Both the position numbers and the translations under genes were made by a program. A stretch of 64,000 nucleotides of DNA from assembly GCF_041890415.1 (NCBI RefSeq), contig NZ_CP169056.1, forward strand, positions 2,232,001 through 2,296,000. Reading direction: 5' to 3'. The notes below the pieces were generated by a model. The model made no database searches. It saw only the letters and a program-made list of their open reading frames with translations, and had not been told where the DNA came from. Below, piece after piece: positions 9,015 to 17,975 of the stretch; position 1 is the first letter of the stretch, and each line of letters begins with the position of its first letter. This DNA is from Pseudoxanthomonas koreensis_A. Its GTDB lineage: Bacteria > Pseudomonadota > Gammaproteobacteria > Xanthomonadales > Xanthomonadaceae.

Positions 9015-11482
9015 GCATCGCCGTACCCATCCTGGCCTTTGTCCTGATCAGTGGTTTTGCCGCCTACCACCGCCTGCGCCTGGCCACCTGGGCGGCGCTG
9101 CTGGCCACCGCCCTGGTCGCCTGCTGGCTGCTGGGCGCACACCGCACCACCACCGCCGTGGTCGCGATCGCCTCGCTGGTGGTGACACTGCCGCTGCTGC
9201 TGCCGTTCATCCGCAAGCCACTGGTCACCGGGCCGCTGTTGCGCGTGTTCCGCCGGATCCTGCCGCCGCTGTCGCAGACCGAACGCATCGCCCTGGAAAC
9301 CGGCTCGGTCGGCTTCGAGGGCGAGCTGTTCACCGGCGACCCGGACTGGCAGATGCTGCTCGACTACCCAAGGCCGCAGCTCACCGCCGAGGAGCAGGCC
9401 TTCCTCGACGGCCCGACCGAAGAGCTGTGCCGGATGATCGACGACTGGCAGATCACCCACGTCCATGCCGACCTGCCACCGGAGCTGTGGGAGTTCATCA
9501 AGAAGAACAGGTTCTTCGGCATGATCATCCCGAAGGAATACGGCGGCCTGGGCTTCTCGGCGCTGGCCCACCACAAGGTGATCCAGAAGATCGCCTCCAT
9601 CTCCAGCGTGGTCAGTTCCACCGTGGGCGTGCCCAACTCGCTGGGTCCGGGCGAGCTGCTCAACCACTACGGCACCCAGGAGCAGAAGGACTACTACCTG
9701 CCGCGCCTGGCCGTGGGCGAGGAAGTGCCCTGCTTTGGCCTCACCGGCCCGTTCGCCGGCTCCGACGCCACCTCCATTCCCGACTTCGGCATCGTGTGCA
9801 AGGGCGAATGGAACGGCGCCAACGTGCTCGGCGTGCGCCTGACCTTCGACAAGCGCTACATCACCCTGGCGCCGGTGGCCACGCTCATCGGCCTGGCCTT
9901 CCGCATGTACGACCCGGAGGGCCTGCTGGGCGACGAGCGCGACATCGGCATCACCCTGGCGCTGCTGCCGCACGATACCGCCGGGGTAGACGTGGGCCGC
10001 CGCCACTTCCCGCTCAACTCGCCATTCCAGAACGGGCCGATCCACGGCCGCGACGTGTTCATCCCGCTCAGCCAGCTGATCGGCGGTGCGGAAATGGCCG
10101 GCAAGGGCTGGAACATGCTCAACGAATGCCTGGCCGTGGGCCGCTCGATCACCCTGCCCTCCACCGCCTCCGGTGGCGCCAAGTTCGGCGCCCGGGTGAC
10201 CGGCGCCTATGCGCGCATCCGCAAGCAGTTCGGCCTGTCGATCGGCCGCTTCGAGGGCGTGGAGGAAGCGCTGGCGCGGATCGGCGGCAAGGCCTACACC
10301 ATCAGCGCACTGTCCCAGGCCACCGCCGCGGCAGTGGATCGCGGCGACGTGCCCTCGGTGCCGTCGGCCATCGCCAAGTACCACTGCACCAACATGGGCC
10401 GGGAGGTGGCCTCGGACGTGATGGACGTGCTGGGCGGCAAGGGCATCATCCTGGGCCCGCGCAACTTCGCCGGGCGCAACTGGCAGGCGGCACCGATCAG
10501 CATCACGGTCGAGGGCGCCAACATCATGACCCGCAGCCTGCTGATCTTCGGCCAGGGCGCGATCCTGTGCCATCCGTGGGTGATGAAGGAAATGAAGGCC
10601 GCGCAGGACCCGGACCACCGCGCCGGCCTGGATGCGTTCGACGAGAGCCTGTGCGGGCACGTGCGCTACGGCATCTCCAACGCGTTGCGCTCGTTCTGGT
10701 TCGGCATCACCGGCTCGAAGATCGGCGGCGCCCCGGGCGACGACTACACCCGCCCGTTCTTCCGCAAGCTGGACCGCTATGCGGCCAACCTGGCGCTGAT
10801 GGCCGATGTGTCGATGCTGCTGCTGGGCGGCAAGCTGAAGTTCAAGGAGTCGCTGTCCGGGCGCCTGGGCGACGTGCTCAGCCACCTGTACATCGCCGGC
10901 GCGGTGCTCAAGCGCCACCACGACGAGGGCGCCCCGGAGGCCGACAAGCCGCTGCTGGCGTGGAGCATGTACAACAGCTTCCACAGGATCGAGCAGGCAT
11001 TGAGCGATGCCCTGCGCAACTTCCCGATCCGGCCGGTGGGCTGGGCGCTGTGGGCGCTGGTGTTCCCGCTGGGCCGCCGCGCCGAGGCACCGGGCGACCG
11101 CCTGTGCCACCGCGTGGCTGCGTTGCTGATGTCGCCCAACGAGGCACGCGAGCGCCTCGGCACCGGCGTGTTCCTGACCCCGTGCGCCAACAACCCCGGC
11201 GGCCGCATCGACAGCTACCTGGCCACGGCGGTGCATGCCGAGCCGGTGGAACGCAAGTTCCTCAAGGCACTCAAGACGCGCGGGATCGAGGCGCTGGAAT
11301 TCCCCGCCCAGCTTGACGAGGCGGTGGCCGAAGGCGTGATCACCGTGGAGGAGCGCGTGCTGCTGGAAGAACTGCGCCGGATCACCCTGGAGACGATCAC
11401 GGTGGACGACTTCGACGTCCACGAACTGCGCGCCGCCAGCTACTACGACCAGCCCCGGCCGGACCCGCACGGCGGCGCCTGA
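9011..11482 (+). CDS. fadE: Acyl-CoA dehydrogenase FadE
   Basis: FadE is the membrane-linked, FAD-dependent enzyme of the first beta-oxidation step, turning acyl-CoA into trans-2-enoyl-CoA. At 823 residues it matches the long E. coli FadE (814) rather than the short 380-residue family. Two N-terminal hydrophobic segments (about 3-20 and 25-80) lead into the catalytic body, with GLTGPFAGSDA, GRRHFPLN, FQNGP, GGKGIILG and TVEGANIMTRS in the expected order. I start it at ATG 9011, which overlaps the hydrolase stop; an upstream in-frame ATG at 8963 lies within the hydrolase. A strong hairpin follows the stop. Confidence 0.96.
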   Translation: MSIAVPILAFVLISGFAAYHRLRLATWAALLATALVACWLLGAHRTTTAVVAIASLVVTLPLLLPFIRKPLVTGPLLRVFRRILPPLSQTERIALETGSVGFEGELFTGDPDWQMLLDYPRPQLTAEEQAFLDGPTEELCRMIDDWQITHVHADLPPELWEFIKKNRFFGMIIPKEYGGLGFSALAHHKVIQKIASISSVVSSTVGVPNSLGPGELLNHYGTQEQKDYYLPRLAVGEEVPCFGLTGPFAGSDATSIPDFGIVCKGEWNGANVLGVRLTFDKRYITLAPVATLIGLAFRMYDPEGLLGDERDIGITLALLPHDTAGVDVGRRHFPLNSPFQNGPIHGRDVFIPLSQLIGGAEMAGKGWNMLNECLAVGRSITLPSTASGGAKFGARVTGAYARIRKQFGLSIGRFEGVEEALARIGGKAYTISALSQATAAAVDRGDVPSVPSAIAKYHCTNMGREVASDVMDVLGGKGIILGPRNFAGRNWQAAPISITVEGANIMTRSLLIFGQGAILCHPWVMKEMKAAQDPDHRAGLDAFDESLCGHVRYGISNALRSFWFGITGSKIGGAPGDDYTRPFFRKLDRYAANLALMADVSMLLLGGKLKFKESLSGRLGDVLSHLYIAGAVLKRHHDEGAPEADKPLLAWSMYNSFHRIEQALSDALRNFPIRPVGWALWALVFPLGRRAEAPGDRLCHRVAALLMSPNEARERLGTGVFLTPCANNPGGRIDSYLATAVHAEPVERKFLKALKTRGIEALEFPAQLDEAVAEGVITVEERVLLEELRRITLETITVDDFDVHELRAASYYDQPRPDPHGGA

Positions 11483-11490
11483 TCGCTGCC

Positions 11491-11522
11491 GCAAGACGGC
11501 GGGCCGCGACCCGCCGTCTTGC
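11491..11522 (+). terminator. Stem-loop after fadE
   Basis: A perfect GC-rich hairpin (stem about 13 base pairs, 6-base loop) starts 9 bases after the fadE stop. There is no long T-run, which is common for terminators in such GC-rich genomes. It separates the fad operon from the next gene. Confidence 0.6.
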
Positions 11523-11573
11523 CTGGCAGCATGGCCGGCCACCTGCGCCATCGCCGCTCGCCCCGGAACCCGC

Positions 11574-11951
11574 ATGCACCTGGACGTGCCCCTGCTGCTC
11601 TGCGCCGTGCACAGCTTCGGCTTTGCGGCCTTCCACCTGGCGTTCTGGAAGCTGTTCGGCTGGAAGCGCGAGTTGGCCAAGGTCGGCCTGCCGACCCGCG
11701 CGATCACCCAGATCCTCAACCTGCGCCTGGTCTATGTATTCCTCGGCGTCGGCACGGCGTGCCTGCTGTTGCCGGCCGAGCTGCGCGGCACCACGCTGGG
11801 ACGCGGACTGCTGGGCTTCATGGTGCTGTTCTGGGTGGGACGCACGGTGGAGCAGTTGGTATTCCTGCGGGTGAACCATCGCCTGGTGCACCTGCTGACC
11901 GGGTTGTTCGTGCTCGGCGCGGTGCTGTTCGCGCTGCCGCTGCTGGGCTGA
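11574..11951 (+). CDS. Small four-helix membrane protein
   Basis: A 125-residue integral membrane protein with about four hydrophobic helices (near 5-22, 45-68, 76-95 and 104-123) and a basic loop around FGWKRELAKVG. Conserved proteins of this size and pattern occur in Xanthomonadaceae, but I cannot assign a function. It lies after the fadE hairpin and converges with the M48 protease gene, so it is probably a single-gene unit. Confidence 0.75.
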   Translation: MHLDVPLLLCAVHSFGFAAFHLAFWKLFGWKRELAKVGLPTRAITQILNLRLVYVFLGVGTACLLLPAELRGTTLGRGLLGFMVLFWVGRTVEQLVFLRVNHRLVHLLTGLFVLGAVLFALPLLG

Positions 11952-12030
11952 CATCCATCACGGCAACGGCGATCACGACACTGCCGCAGTGCACCGGCCA
12001 GGCTGGCCGCCGATAGCCTCGGCCCGAGGA

Positions 12031-13923
12031 TCAGCGCTGCTCGAGCATCACCGGCAGCGGACAGTGCAATACCGCGCACACGGTGCGCAGCAATTCCGCT
12101 TCGGCCACGCCGACCCGGCCGTCATGCGACACCGCGTCCACCAGCGCCTCGACCAGCACCTGCTTGGCCGGCGGCGCCAGTGCGTCCAGCGGCTCCCATA
12201 CCGCGTCCAGGGCGCGCACGCCGTCATCCGGGGGCGCGTATGGCAGGTGGTCACGCGGCAGCACCCGCTGCAGCCCGGCCAGGTAGGCGCGCTGCGCCTG
12301 CTGCGGCTGGCCCGGGTGCCCGGCCTGGGCCAGCACCGCGAGCAGGGTGGCGAACTCGGCGCGCACGCCGGTGGCCTTGCGCCGCCCGAAGCGCGCATGC
12401 CGCGACGGGTCCAGCGCCTCGCGCACCTGCACCTGCAGCAGCCGCGACAGGCAGTACTCGAACACCGACACGCGGCCATCGGCATGCACCATCGCCTCGA
12501 TCGCGGCGAGGAAGGCGTCCAGTTGCGGACGCGGATGCTGGCGCAACGCCGGGAATGCCAGCCCCGCCAGCGGCAGGCGCTGGGCCGGATGCAGCGCCTG
12601 CAGGCGCTGCCGGAGCAGCTCGAAGGCATGCACCGCCATCGCCTCGCCGCAATGCGCCACCAGGGCCTGGCGCTGGCGTGCAGCCAGGGCCGGGTCGGCA
12701 TCCAGCAGCAACGCCGCCAGCAGCGGCATTGCCGTGGCCCGCGCACGCGCCAGCTCGCGCAGGGTATCGGGCAGGCCTTCCACCAGTTCGTGGGCGTGCT
12801 GGTAGTCGTCTTCACCGGGCGCGCCCACCTGCCCGGATACCTGCGCCGGCGTCACCGCCATGCGCTGCCGGGTAGGCGGCAAGCCCGGCGGCGACGCGGG
12901 CGCGGGCGCCAGGCCCAGGGCGATGTCCTCGGCCAGGCCATCGGGCGGCTGCGCCTGCCAGCGCAACTCCAGTGCCTGCAACTGGCGGGCGTCGAACTGC
13001 GGCTCAAGGCGGCGGATGCGCGCCACCAGCGGCGGATGGGTCGCCATCCAGCTGGCGGCCGCCCTGCCCTGGCCGAACAGCATGTGGCTGATCTCCTCGG
13101 CATCGGCCTTGTCGTCCAGCCGCGAGCCCGCAGGCAGGCCGCCGATCTTCTTCAATGCACCGGCCAGGCCGCTGGTCTGGCGGGTGAACTGCACCGCCGC
13201 CGCATCGGCCAGGTATTCGCGCTGGCGGCTGACCCCGGCCTTGATCAGCCGGCCGAAGAACACGCCGATGCCGCCCACCACCAGCGCCACCAGTGCGGCC
13301 AGCATCACCACGCTGACGTCGCGGCTGCGGCCGGCGCGTCCGTAGACCAGGATCCGCTGGCCGATCAGGGTCAGCATCATGATCCCGAACAGGATCCCCA
13401 TCAGGCGGATGTTCAGGCGCATGTCGCCGTTGAGCACATGGCTGAACTCGTGCGCGATCACGCCCTGCAACTCGTCGCGGTTGAGCCGGTCCAGCGCGCC
13501 GCGGGTCACCGCGATCGCCGCATCCGACGGGCTGTAGCCGGCGGCGAAGGCGTTGATGCCCGGCTCCTGCTCCATCACGAACAGCCTGGGCACCGGCACG
13601 CCCGAAGCGATGGCCACTTCCTCCACCACGTTGCGCAGGCGCCGCAGCGCCGGGTCACGGGTGTCCTCGGGCACCCACGTGCCCCCCATCTGCGCGGCCA
13701 CCACCGCACCGCCCGCGCGCAGCGAAGCGATCCGGTACAGCGAACCCAGGCCGATCACCGCGACCGTGGCCACGGTCGCGGCCACGGTTGCGCCGACGCT
13801 GCCGGTGACCAGCAGGGTGACCGCGTCCACCGCCAGCACGATGCACAGCACCGCAAGCGAGAACAGCACCACCAGCCGGAACGAGCCGCGTCGCGCGGCC
13901 GCCTGGTGTTCGAAGAAGTTCAT
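12031..13923 (-). CDS. M48 family metalloprotease with TerB-like C-terminus
   Basis: An HtpX/M48-type membrane zinc protease of 630 residues. Two N-terminal membrane helices (about 17-36 and 42-62) precede the catalytic HEFSH (H158, E159, H162); two more helices follow, then the third zinc ligand in EYLAD (E236). HtpX itself is about 290 residues. Here an extra 300-residue cytoplasmic part carries DGRVSVFEY and DGRVGVAEA segments that resemble TerB-like folds. The gene is 16 bases downstream of lemA, a pairing seen widely. A role in membrane-protein quality control is likely but inferred. Confidence 0.9.
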   Translation of the reverse strand: MNFFEHQAAARRGSFRLVVLFSLAVLCIVLAVDAVTLLVTGSVGATVAATVATVAVIGLGSLYRIASLRAGGAVVAAQMGGTWVPEDTRDPALRRLRNVVEEVAIASGVPVPRLFVMEQEPGINAFAAGYSPSDAAIAVTRGALDRLNRDELQGVIAHEFSHVLNGDMRLNIRLMGILFGIMMLTLIGQRILVYGRAGRSRDVSVVMLAALVALVVGGIGVFFGRLIKAGVSRQREYLADAAAVQFTRQTSGLAGALKKIGGLPAGSRLDDKADAEEISHMLFGQGRAAASWMATHPPLVARIRRLEPQFDARQLQALELRWQAQPPDGLAEDIALGLAPAPASPPGLPPTRQRMAVTPAQVSGQVGAPGEDDYQHAHELVEGLPDTLRELARARATAMPLLAALLLDADPALAARQRQALVAHCGEAMAVHAFELLRQRLQALHPAQRLPLAGLAFPALRQHPRPQLDAFLAAIEAMVHADGRVSVFEYCLSRLLQVQVREALDPSRHARFGRRKATGVRAEFATLLAVLAQAGHPGQPQQAQRAYLAGLQRVLPRDHLPYAPPDDGVRALDAVWEPLDALAPPAKQVLVEALVDAVSHDGRVGVAEAELLRTVCAVLHCPLPVMLEQR

Positions 13924-13939
13924 GGCGACGGATGCACGC

Positions 13940-14545
13940 TCAGAACTGCACCTTCGGTGCCGCCCGCACCTGTTCGGCCTTGTCGGCGGGGATGTCCAGC
14001 AACGCGGCGGAGGCGAAGTTGAACATGCCGGCCACCACGCTGGAGGGGAACATCTCGCGCCGGTTGTTGTAGGCCATCACCGCGTCGTTGTACGCCTGCC
14101 GCGCGAACGCCACCCGGTTCTCGGTGGAGGACAGCTCTTCGGACAACTGCATCATGTTCTGGTTGGCCTTCAGGTCCGGATAGGCCTCGGCCACGGCCAG
14201 CAACCGGCCGAGCACGCCGTTGAGCTGGCCCTGGCTGGCCGCCAGTTCGGCCATGGCCGCCGGATCGCCGGGGTTGGCCTTGGCCGCGGCCAGGCCCGAC
14301 TGCGCCGCCGAGCGCGCCGCGACCACCGCCTCCAGGGTCTCCCGTTCATGGGCCATGTAGGCCTTGGCGGTTTCCACCAGGTTGGGGATCAGGTCGAAGC
14401 GCCGCTGCAACTGGACGTCGATCTGGGCGAAGGCGTTTTTCCATGCGTTGCGGGCGGTGACCAGCCCGTTGTAGATGCCCACTGCCCACAGCGCCACCGC
14501 CGCCAGCAACCCCAAAAACACCAACAGGATCAACAAACTGCCCAT
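13940..14545 (-). CDS. lemA: LemA family protein
   Basis: LemA proteins have one N-terminal membrane helix and a long helical bundle outside the cytoplasm; their exact role is unsettled. This one (201 residues) has the helix at about 4-24, then the signature NAWKNAFAQIDVQLQRRFDLIPNLV, the ENRVAFARQAYNDAV block and a short Pro/Val-rich end. It is the first gene of a two-gene unit with the M48 protease and is divergent from the serine hydrolase gene, 79 bases away. Confidence 0.95.
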   Translation of the reverse strand: MGSLLILLVFLGLLAAVALWAVGIYNGLVTARNAWKNAFAQIDVQLQRRFDLIPNLVETAKAYMAHERETLEAVVAARSAAQSGLAAAKANPGDPAAMAELAASQGQLNGVLGRLLAVAEAYPDLKANQNMMQLSEELSSTENRVAFARQAYNDAVMAYNNRREMFPSSVVAGMFNFASAALLDIPADKAEQVRAAPKVQF

Positions 14546-14624
14546 TCATCTTCTCCTGGTTTGTCGAATGCGGAAAGCCGGGGATAGAATCGGCCCAAGC
14601 AGTAGATTACAGGCACCAGCAGCG

Positions 14625-16010
14625 ATGAATGATGCGTGCGCCCGCCCCGGTTCCAGGTCCTCGTTCTTCACGCCGTGCAGCCGGTCGTTGAAGACCGCTT
14701 CGCTGGCACTGCTGCTGGCCATGGCGCTGCCATCGGTGGCACGCACTCCCACCTTGCCCGAGCAGGCGCTCTCGCCAACGCAGCCGCTCCCGTACCGCAG
14801 CTTCCCCGCCGCGCCGGTGCAGCAGGTGCATGCCGGCTTCGACGCGGCCTCCTTCGAGGCAATGGCCGAGCAGCTGGTGCAGGGCCATCGCGTGCCGGGC
14901 ATGGCGATGGCGATCGTGCACGACGGCCGGGTGCTCAGCGCACGCGGCTACGGCGTCACCGACGTGGTCCAGCCACAACCGGTGGACGCGCACACCGTGT
15001 TCCGCCTGGCATCGCTGTCCAAGGCGTTTGCCGGGACGATGGCCGGGCTGCTGGTCAACGATGGCAGCCTGCGCTGGGACAGCCATGTGTCCGACTCGGT
15101 ACCCGGCTTCCAGTTGATCGACGAGGAGTACGCGCGCCAGGTCACGGTGACCGACCTGCTCAGCCATCGCGTGGGGCTTGAGGCCTACAACGCGTTCGAC
15201 CGCGACATCGAGCGCAATGCCGGCTACCACCAGGTCGTGCAGAAGCTGGCCGAGGCGCCGATGCGCTGCCCGCCCGGCGAGTGCTACGCCTACCAGAACG
15301 TCGCCTTCAGCCTGATCGGCGACGTGGTCTTCGCCGCCTCCGGCACGTTCTACGACCAGGCGGTGCAGCGGCGGCTGCTTGAACCGCTGGGCATGCGCGA
15401 TGCCAGCCTCGGGCTGGACGGCCTGCGCAGCAGCACGCGCTGGGCACGGCCGCACGTGCGCAGCCGCAACGGCTGGGTATCGCTTGAGCCCAAGCCCACC
15501 TATTACCGGCTGTCCCCGGCGGCAGGCGTCAATGCATCGGCCAGCGACATGGCGCAATGGCTGCTGGCCCAGACCGGGCACCGCACCGATGTGCTGCCGG
15601 CACCGCTGCTGGCCACCCTGCACGCGCCGATCATCGCCACTCCCGGGCAGACGCACTCGGGCTGGCGCAACGCGCGGGTCAATTCGGCCAGCTATGCGCT
15701 TGGCTGGCGCGTGTTCGACTATGCCGGCGAGCAGGTCGTGTACCACGCCGGTGCGGTGCAGGGTTACCGCGGCCTGATCGCGCTGCTGCCCGGGCGCGAC
15801 CTGGGCGTGGCCATGCTCTGGAACGGCGAGAGCAACGTGCCCTCGGGCATGCTGCCAACCATCCTCGACCGCGCCCTGGGCTTGCCGGCGCAACGCTGGC
15901 TGGACGTGGACATCGACTTCGGCAGCGACAACCTGTTGGCCGACGACGACGCCCCGGCCTCACCGGCGGCGGGTGTGTCCTCCTCCTCGTCGGTCGCCTC
16001 CCCGCGCTGA
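14625..16010 (+). CDS. Secreted serine hydrolase, class C beta-lactamase fold
   Basis: A 461-residue exported penicillin-binding-protein/AmpC-like hydrolase. The N-terminus has a basic stretch and a hydrophobic core (about 22-38) ending VAR, a likely signal peptide. Catalytic motifs are S130-L-S-K133 (SxxK), Y223-Q-N225 (YxN), and a late HAGAVQGYRG that stands for the KTG box. Such proteins may be D-aminopeptidases, esterases or peptidoglycan carboxypeptidases; true AmpC activity is unlikely because the KTG box is replaced. The start at 14625 gives the best signal peptide; the longer frame reaches into lemA. A low-complexity serine tail ends the protein. Confidence 0.88.
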   Translation: MNDACARPGSRSSFFTPCSRSLKTASLALLLAMALPSVARTPTLPEQALSPTQPLPYRSFPAAPVQQVHAGFDAASFEAMAEQLVQGHRVPGMAMAIVHDGRVLSARGYGVTDVVQPQPVDAHTVFRLASLSKAFAGTMAGLLVNDGSLRWDSHVSDSVPGFQLIDEEYARQVTVTDLLSHRVGLEAYNAFDRDIERNAGYHQVVQKLAEAPMRCPPGECYAYQNVAFSLIGDVVFAASGTFYDQAVQRRLLEPLGMRDASLGLDGLRSSTRWARPHVRSRNGWVSLEPKPTYYRLSPAAGVNASASDMAQWLLAQTGHRTDVLPAPLLATLHAPIIATPGQTHSGWRNARVNSASYALGWRVFDYAGEQVVYHAGAVQGYRGLIALLPGRDLGVAMLWNGESNVPSGMLPTILDRALGLPAQRWLDVDIDFGSDNLLADDDAPASPAAGVSSSSSVASPR

Positions 16011-16081
16011 CCTTCGGTCCGTCCTTCCGCCTGCCGCAATGCAGGGAAGCGGGCGGCCTGATCGCAGCGGTGCGGCGGGAG

Positions 16082-16126
16082 TTGATCGCGGCGTTGCGGT
16101 GGGAGGTTGATCGCGGCGTTGCGGCG
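16082..16126. repeat. Short direct repeats after the serine hydrolase
   Basis: The 19-base word gttgatcgcggcgttgcgg occurs twice about 26 bases apart, with a related partial copy just upstream. The 490-base stretch from 16011 to 16503 has no credible gene. It holds these repeats, the REP doublet at 16267-16358 and the terminator of the histone-like gene. Confidence 0.55.
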
Positions 16127-16266
16127 CGATGCCTGCTGCCGCTCATGTCCCCCGGCTGCGGCCTGCGGCCGCAGCCTCCTCCTTGACCTCCCGTCAGCAG
16201 GCATCGCACCACACCGTGGCGCGTTCATCGGCCGCCGCGTCGTGTCACGATTATCGGCCGCCGCAT

Positions 16267-16358
16267 GTAGGAGCCGGTCTTGCCGGCGACCGCTGTACGG
16301 GGTGGTGTGTCGCGATGCCGCAACCGGCGCCTGGTCGCCGGCAAGGCCTGCTCCTGCA
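16267..16358. repeat. Inverted pair of GTAG-type REP elements
   Basis: The left unit (16267-16291) begins GTAGGAGCCGG and ends CCGGCGACC. The right unit (16333-16358) is its inverted copy, matching at about 22 of 25 positions. Two head-to-tail inverted REPs with about 40 bases between resemble BIME-type doublets. They belong to the same family as the copies at 7262 and 24711. Confidence 0.75.
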
Positions 16359-16434
16359 CGAGGCGCCCTGCCGCCAGCCGTGCCGAGCGCCGCAGCACTG
16401 CATCCGCATGCTCTCCCGTTGCTGGGAGATGGAC

Positions 16435-16474
16435 CAAAAAAAACTCCCTCCCCGCTGGGCATCGGGGAGGGAGC
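16435..16474 (-). terminator. Rho-independent terminator of the histone-like gene
   Basis: On the minus strand an 11-base-pair perfect GC stem (16444-16454 with 16463-16473, 8-base loop) is followed by eight T residues. This is the clearest intrinsic terminator in the window. It starts about 30 bases after the stop codon of the lysine-rich protein. Confidence 0.92.
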
Positions 16475-16503
16475 CATGTTGTCGTACGGCTATCGGGGAT
16501 TGA

Positions 16504-17046
16504 TCAGATCAGCGGCGCCGGGGTTGCCGGCAGCGCAACCGGAGCAGGCTTCTTCTTGGCCGGCTTCCGGGCGGTCTTCTTGGCAGCCGGCTTCTTGGCA
16601 GCCTTCTTGGCGGCCGGCTTCCTGGCGGTGGCCTTCTTGGCAGCCTTCTTCACCGCCTTCTTGGCGCCTGCCTTCTTCGCAGTCTTCTTGACGGCCTTCT
16701 TGGCGGTCTTCTTGACGGCCTTGCGGGCAGTTGCCTTCTTGGCGGTCTTCTTCACCGCCTTCTTGGCAACCGACTTGCGGGCAGTCTTCTTCACCGCCTT
16801 CTTGGCGGTCTTCTTGGTGGCCTTCTTGGCGGTGGTCTTCTTCGCCGCCTTCTTCACCGCCTTCTTTGCGGTCTTCTTCACTGCCTTCTTGGCCGTGGCC
16901 TTGCGGGCAGTCTTCTTCACCGCCTTCTTGGCGGTGGCCTTCTTGGCGGTTTTCTTGACGGCCTTCTTGGCGGCGGCCTTCTTGGCGACCTTCTTCACTG
17001 CCTTCTTGGCGGCGGGTTTCTTCTTCGCAGCTTTCTTAACAGCCAT
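16504..17046 (-). CDS. Lysine/alanine-rich histone H1-like protein
   Basis: A 180-residue, extremely basic protein made almost entirely of repeats such as KKAVKK, TAKKA and AAKKPAAKK, like the C-terminal tail of histone H1 and the AlgP (AlgR3) and HctB-type proteins of bacteria. Such proteins bind DNA without sequence preference and can affect nucleoid structure. The start at 17046 (MAVKKAAKKKPAAKK) has a GAGGAG ribosome binding site; the longer frame has none. It ends at a strong terminator and has a long A-tract-rich upstream region. Repeat tracts make its length likely to vary between strains. Confidence 0.9.
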   Translation of the reverse strand: MAVKKAAKKKPAAKKAVKKVAKKAAAKKAVKKTAKKATAKKAVKKTARKATAKKAVKKTAKKAVKKAAKKTTAKKATKKTAKKAVKKTARKSVAKKAVKKTAKKATARKAVKKTAKKAVKKTAKKAGAKKAVKKAAKKATARKPAAKKAAKKPAAKKTARKPAKKKPAPVALPATPAPLI

Positions 17047-17912
17047 GGTATGGCTCCTCGTCAGTGGATTACGGATGGGTAACGCCCAGTCGCGAAAACC
17101 CGCGGCGAGCTGCGCCGGGGGGAGTCCGTCGGCGCGGTACGCACGTCGATACGGATACGGGAATGCCCGCGCGTTGCGATGGCGCGGAGGCAAGGTTCGG
17201 GGTTCGCTGCTTTTTTTGGAGGGAAGCGGGCCTGATCCACCGTCGTGATCTTCTTGGCGGATGCCCGGGTCGTGCTTCGCGTTGTGGTGATGATTCGAAT
17301 CACTCGCTTCGGCAGGCAGCGTCTGCTGGGCGAAACCTAATCACGGTTTTTTTTACTGTCAACACCCGCGCCGGATTTTTTTTTGCTGGCGCGCGGCCGA
17401 CCTGCCCTCCGGCATGCGCCCGTCCACGCGCCGCGGCGACCCGCCTGCATCCATGCCGACGACGCGCTTTGTAAACGGATGCATAAAACAAGATGTTTTT
17501 TGCATGGCCGCCATCGCGCGTCGGTGCACGCCGGCATTTCCAACTGCGCCCGGACGCTGTCCGCCGGCGCGTCACGGCGGTGTCGACGCACGCCGAAATT
17601 TTTTTGCGGCAGCGTGTTCCTATCGCGTCGCACAAGCCGATTTGCGCAGAACTTTGCGCGTCGATCGGACGCCTTCGGCGCACCTCTTCCGGGTCGGTCG
17701 GCATGCCCGACCGACGCTGCGAGCGGCATGCATGCGTCGACCATGCGCGAAGTCGACACGCGAAGGCGGCACGCGCAAGCGGACATCGCACCCGGCGTCC
17801 GCATGGCAGATCACGCCGCATGCACGGCGGAAGGATGCGTCCGGTCCGGCGCGTACCCGGCGTCGCTGCGTTGATGCCTGCCGTCCGCATGCGGCGCACC
17901 CCGACCACAACG
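17047..17912. other. Gene-poor region with A-tracts and hairpins
   Basis: No credible coding gene is seen here. Open frames exist on both strands but encode Cys/Arg/His-rich products with no recognisable domain. The region is richer in A/T runs than its neighbours: T runs at 17211-17217, 17347-17354, 17376-17384, 17496-17501 and 17599-17605. It also holds a 12-base perfect palindrome TGATTCGAATCA (17291-17302), an AT-rich hairpin at 17479-17505 and a 9-base-pair GC hairpin at 17693-17715. It may hold the promoter region of the histone-like gene, a non-coding RNA, or both. Confidence 0.5.
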
Positions 17913-17940
17913 ACGACGCCCGCCGGAAGGCGGGCGTCGT
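17913..17940 (-). terminator. Stem-loop after gcvH
   Basis: A perfect 12-base-pair stem with a four-base GGAA loop (plus-strand reading) lies 35 bases after the gcvH stop. It has no T-run, so termination is probable rather than certain. Confidence 0.6.
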
Positions 17941-17975
17941 GTGTCTTGCGGGGAGGGTGCCGCGGGCGGCGCCGG

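Noticed and set aside
8927..11719. 930-codon minus-strand frame
   Set aside because: Antisense to fadE, with no recognisable protein features.
14625..16010. Chromosomal AmpC resistance gene
   Set aside because: The SxxK and YxN motifs fit the fold, but the KTG box is replaced by HAG and no ampR regulator is adjacent; a general serine hydrolase is safer.
17347..17384. T8 and T9 runs read as plus-strand terminators
   Set aside because: No stable GC stem lies directly before either run and no plus-strand gene ends nearby.
17300..17908. 202-codon minus-strand frame in the A-tract region
   Set aside because: The product is Arg/Cys-rich with no domain or ribosome binding site, and other frames over the same DNA are equally open.
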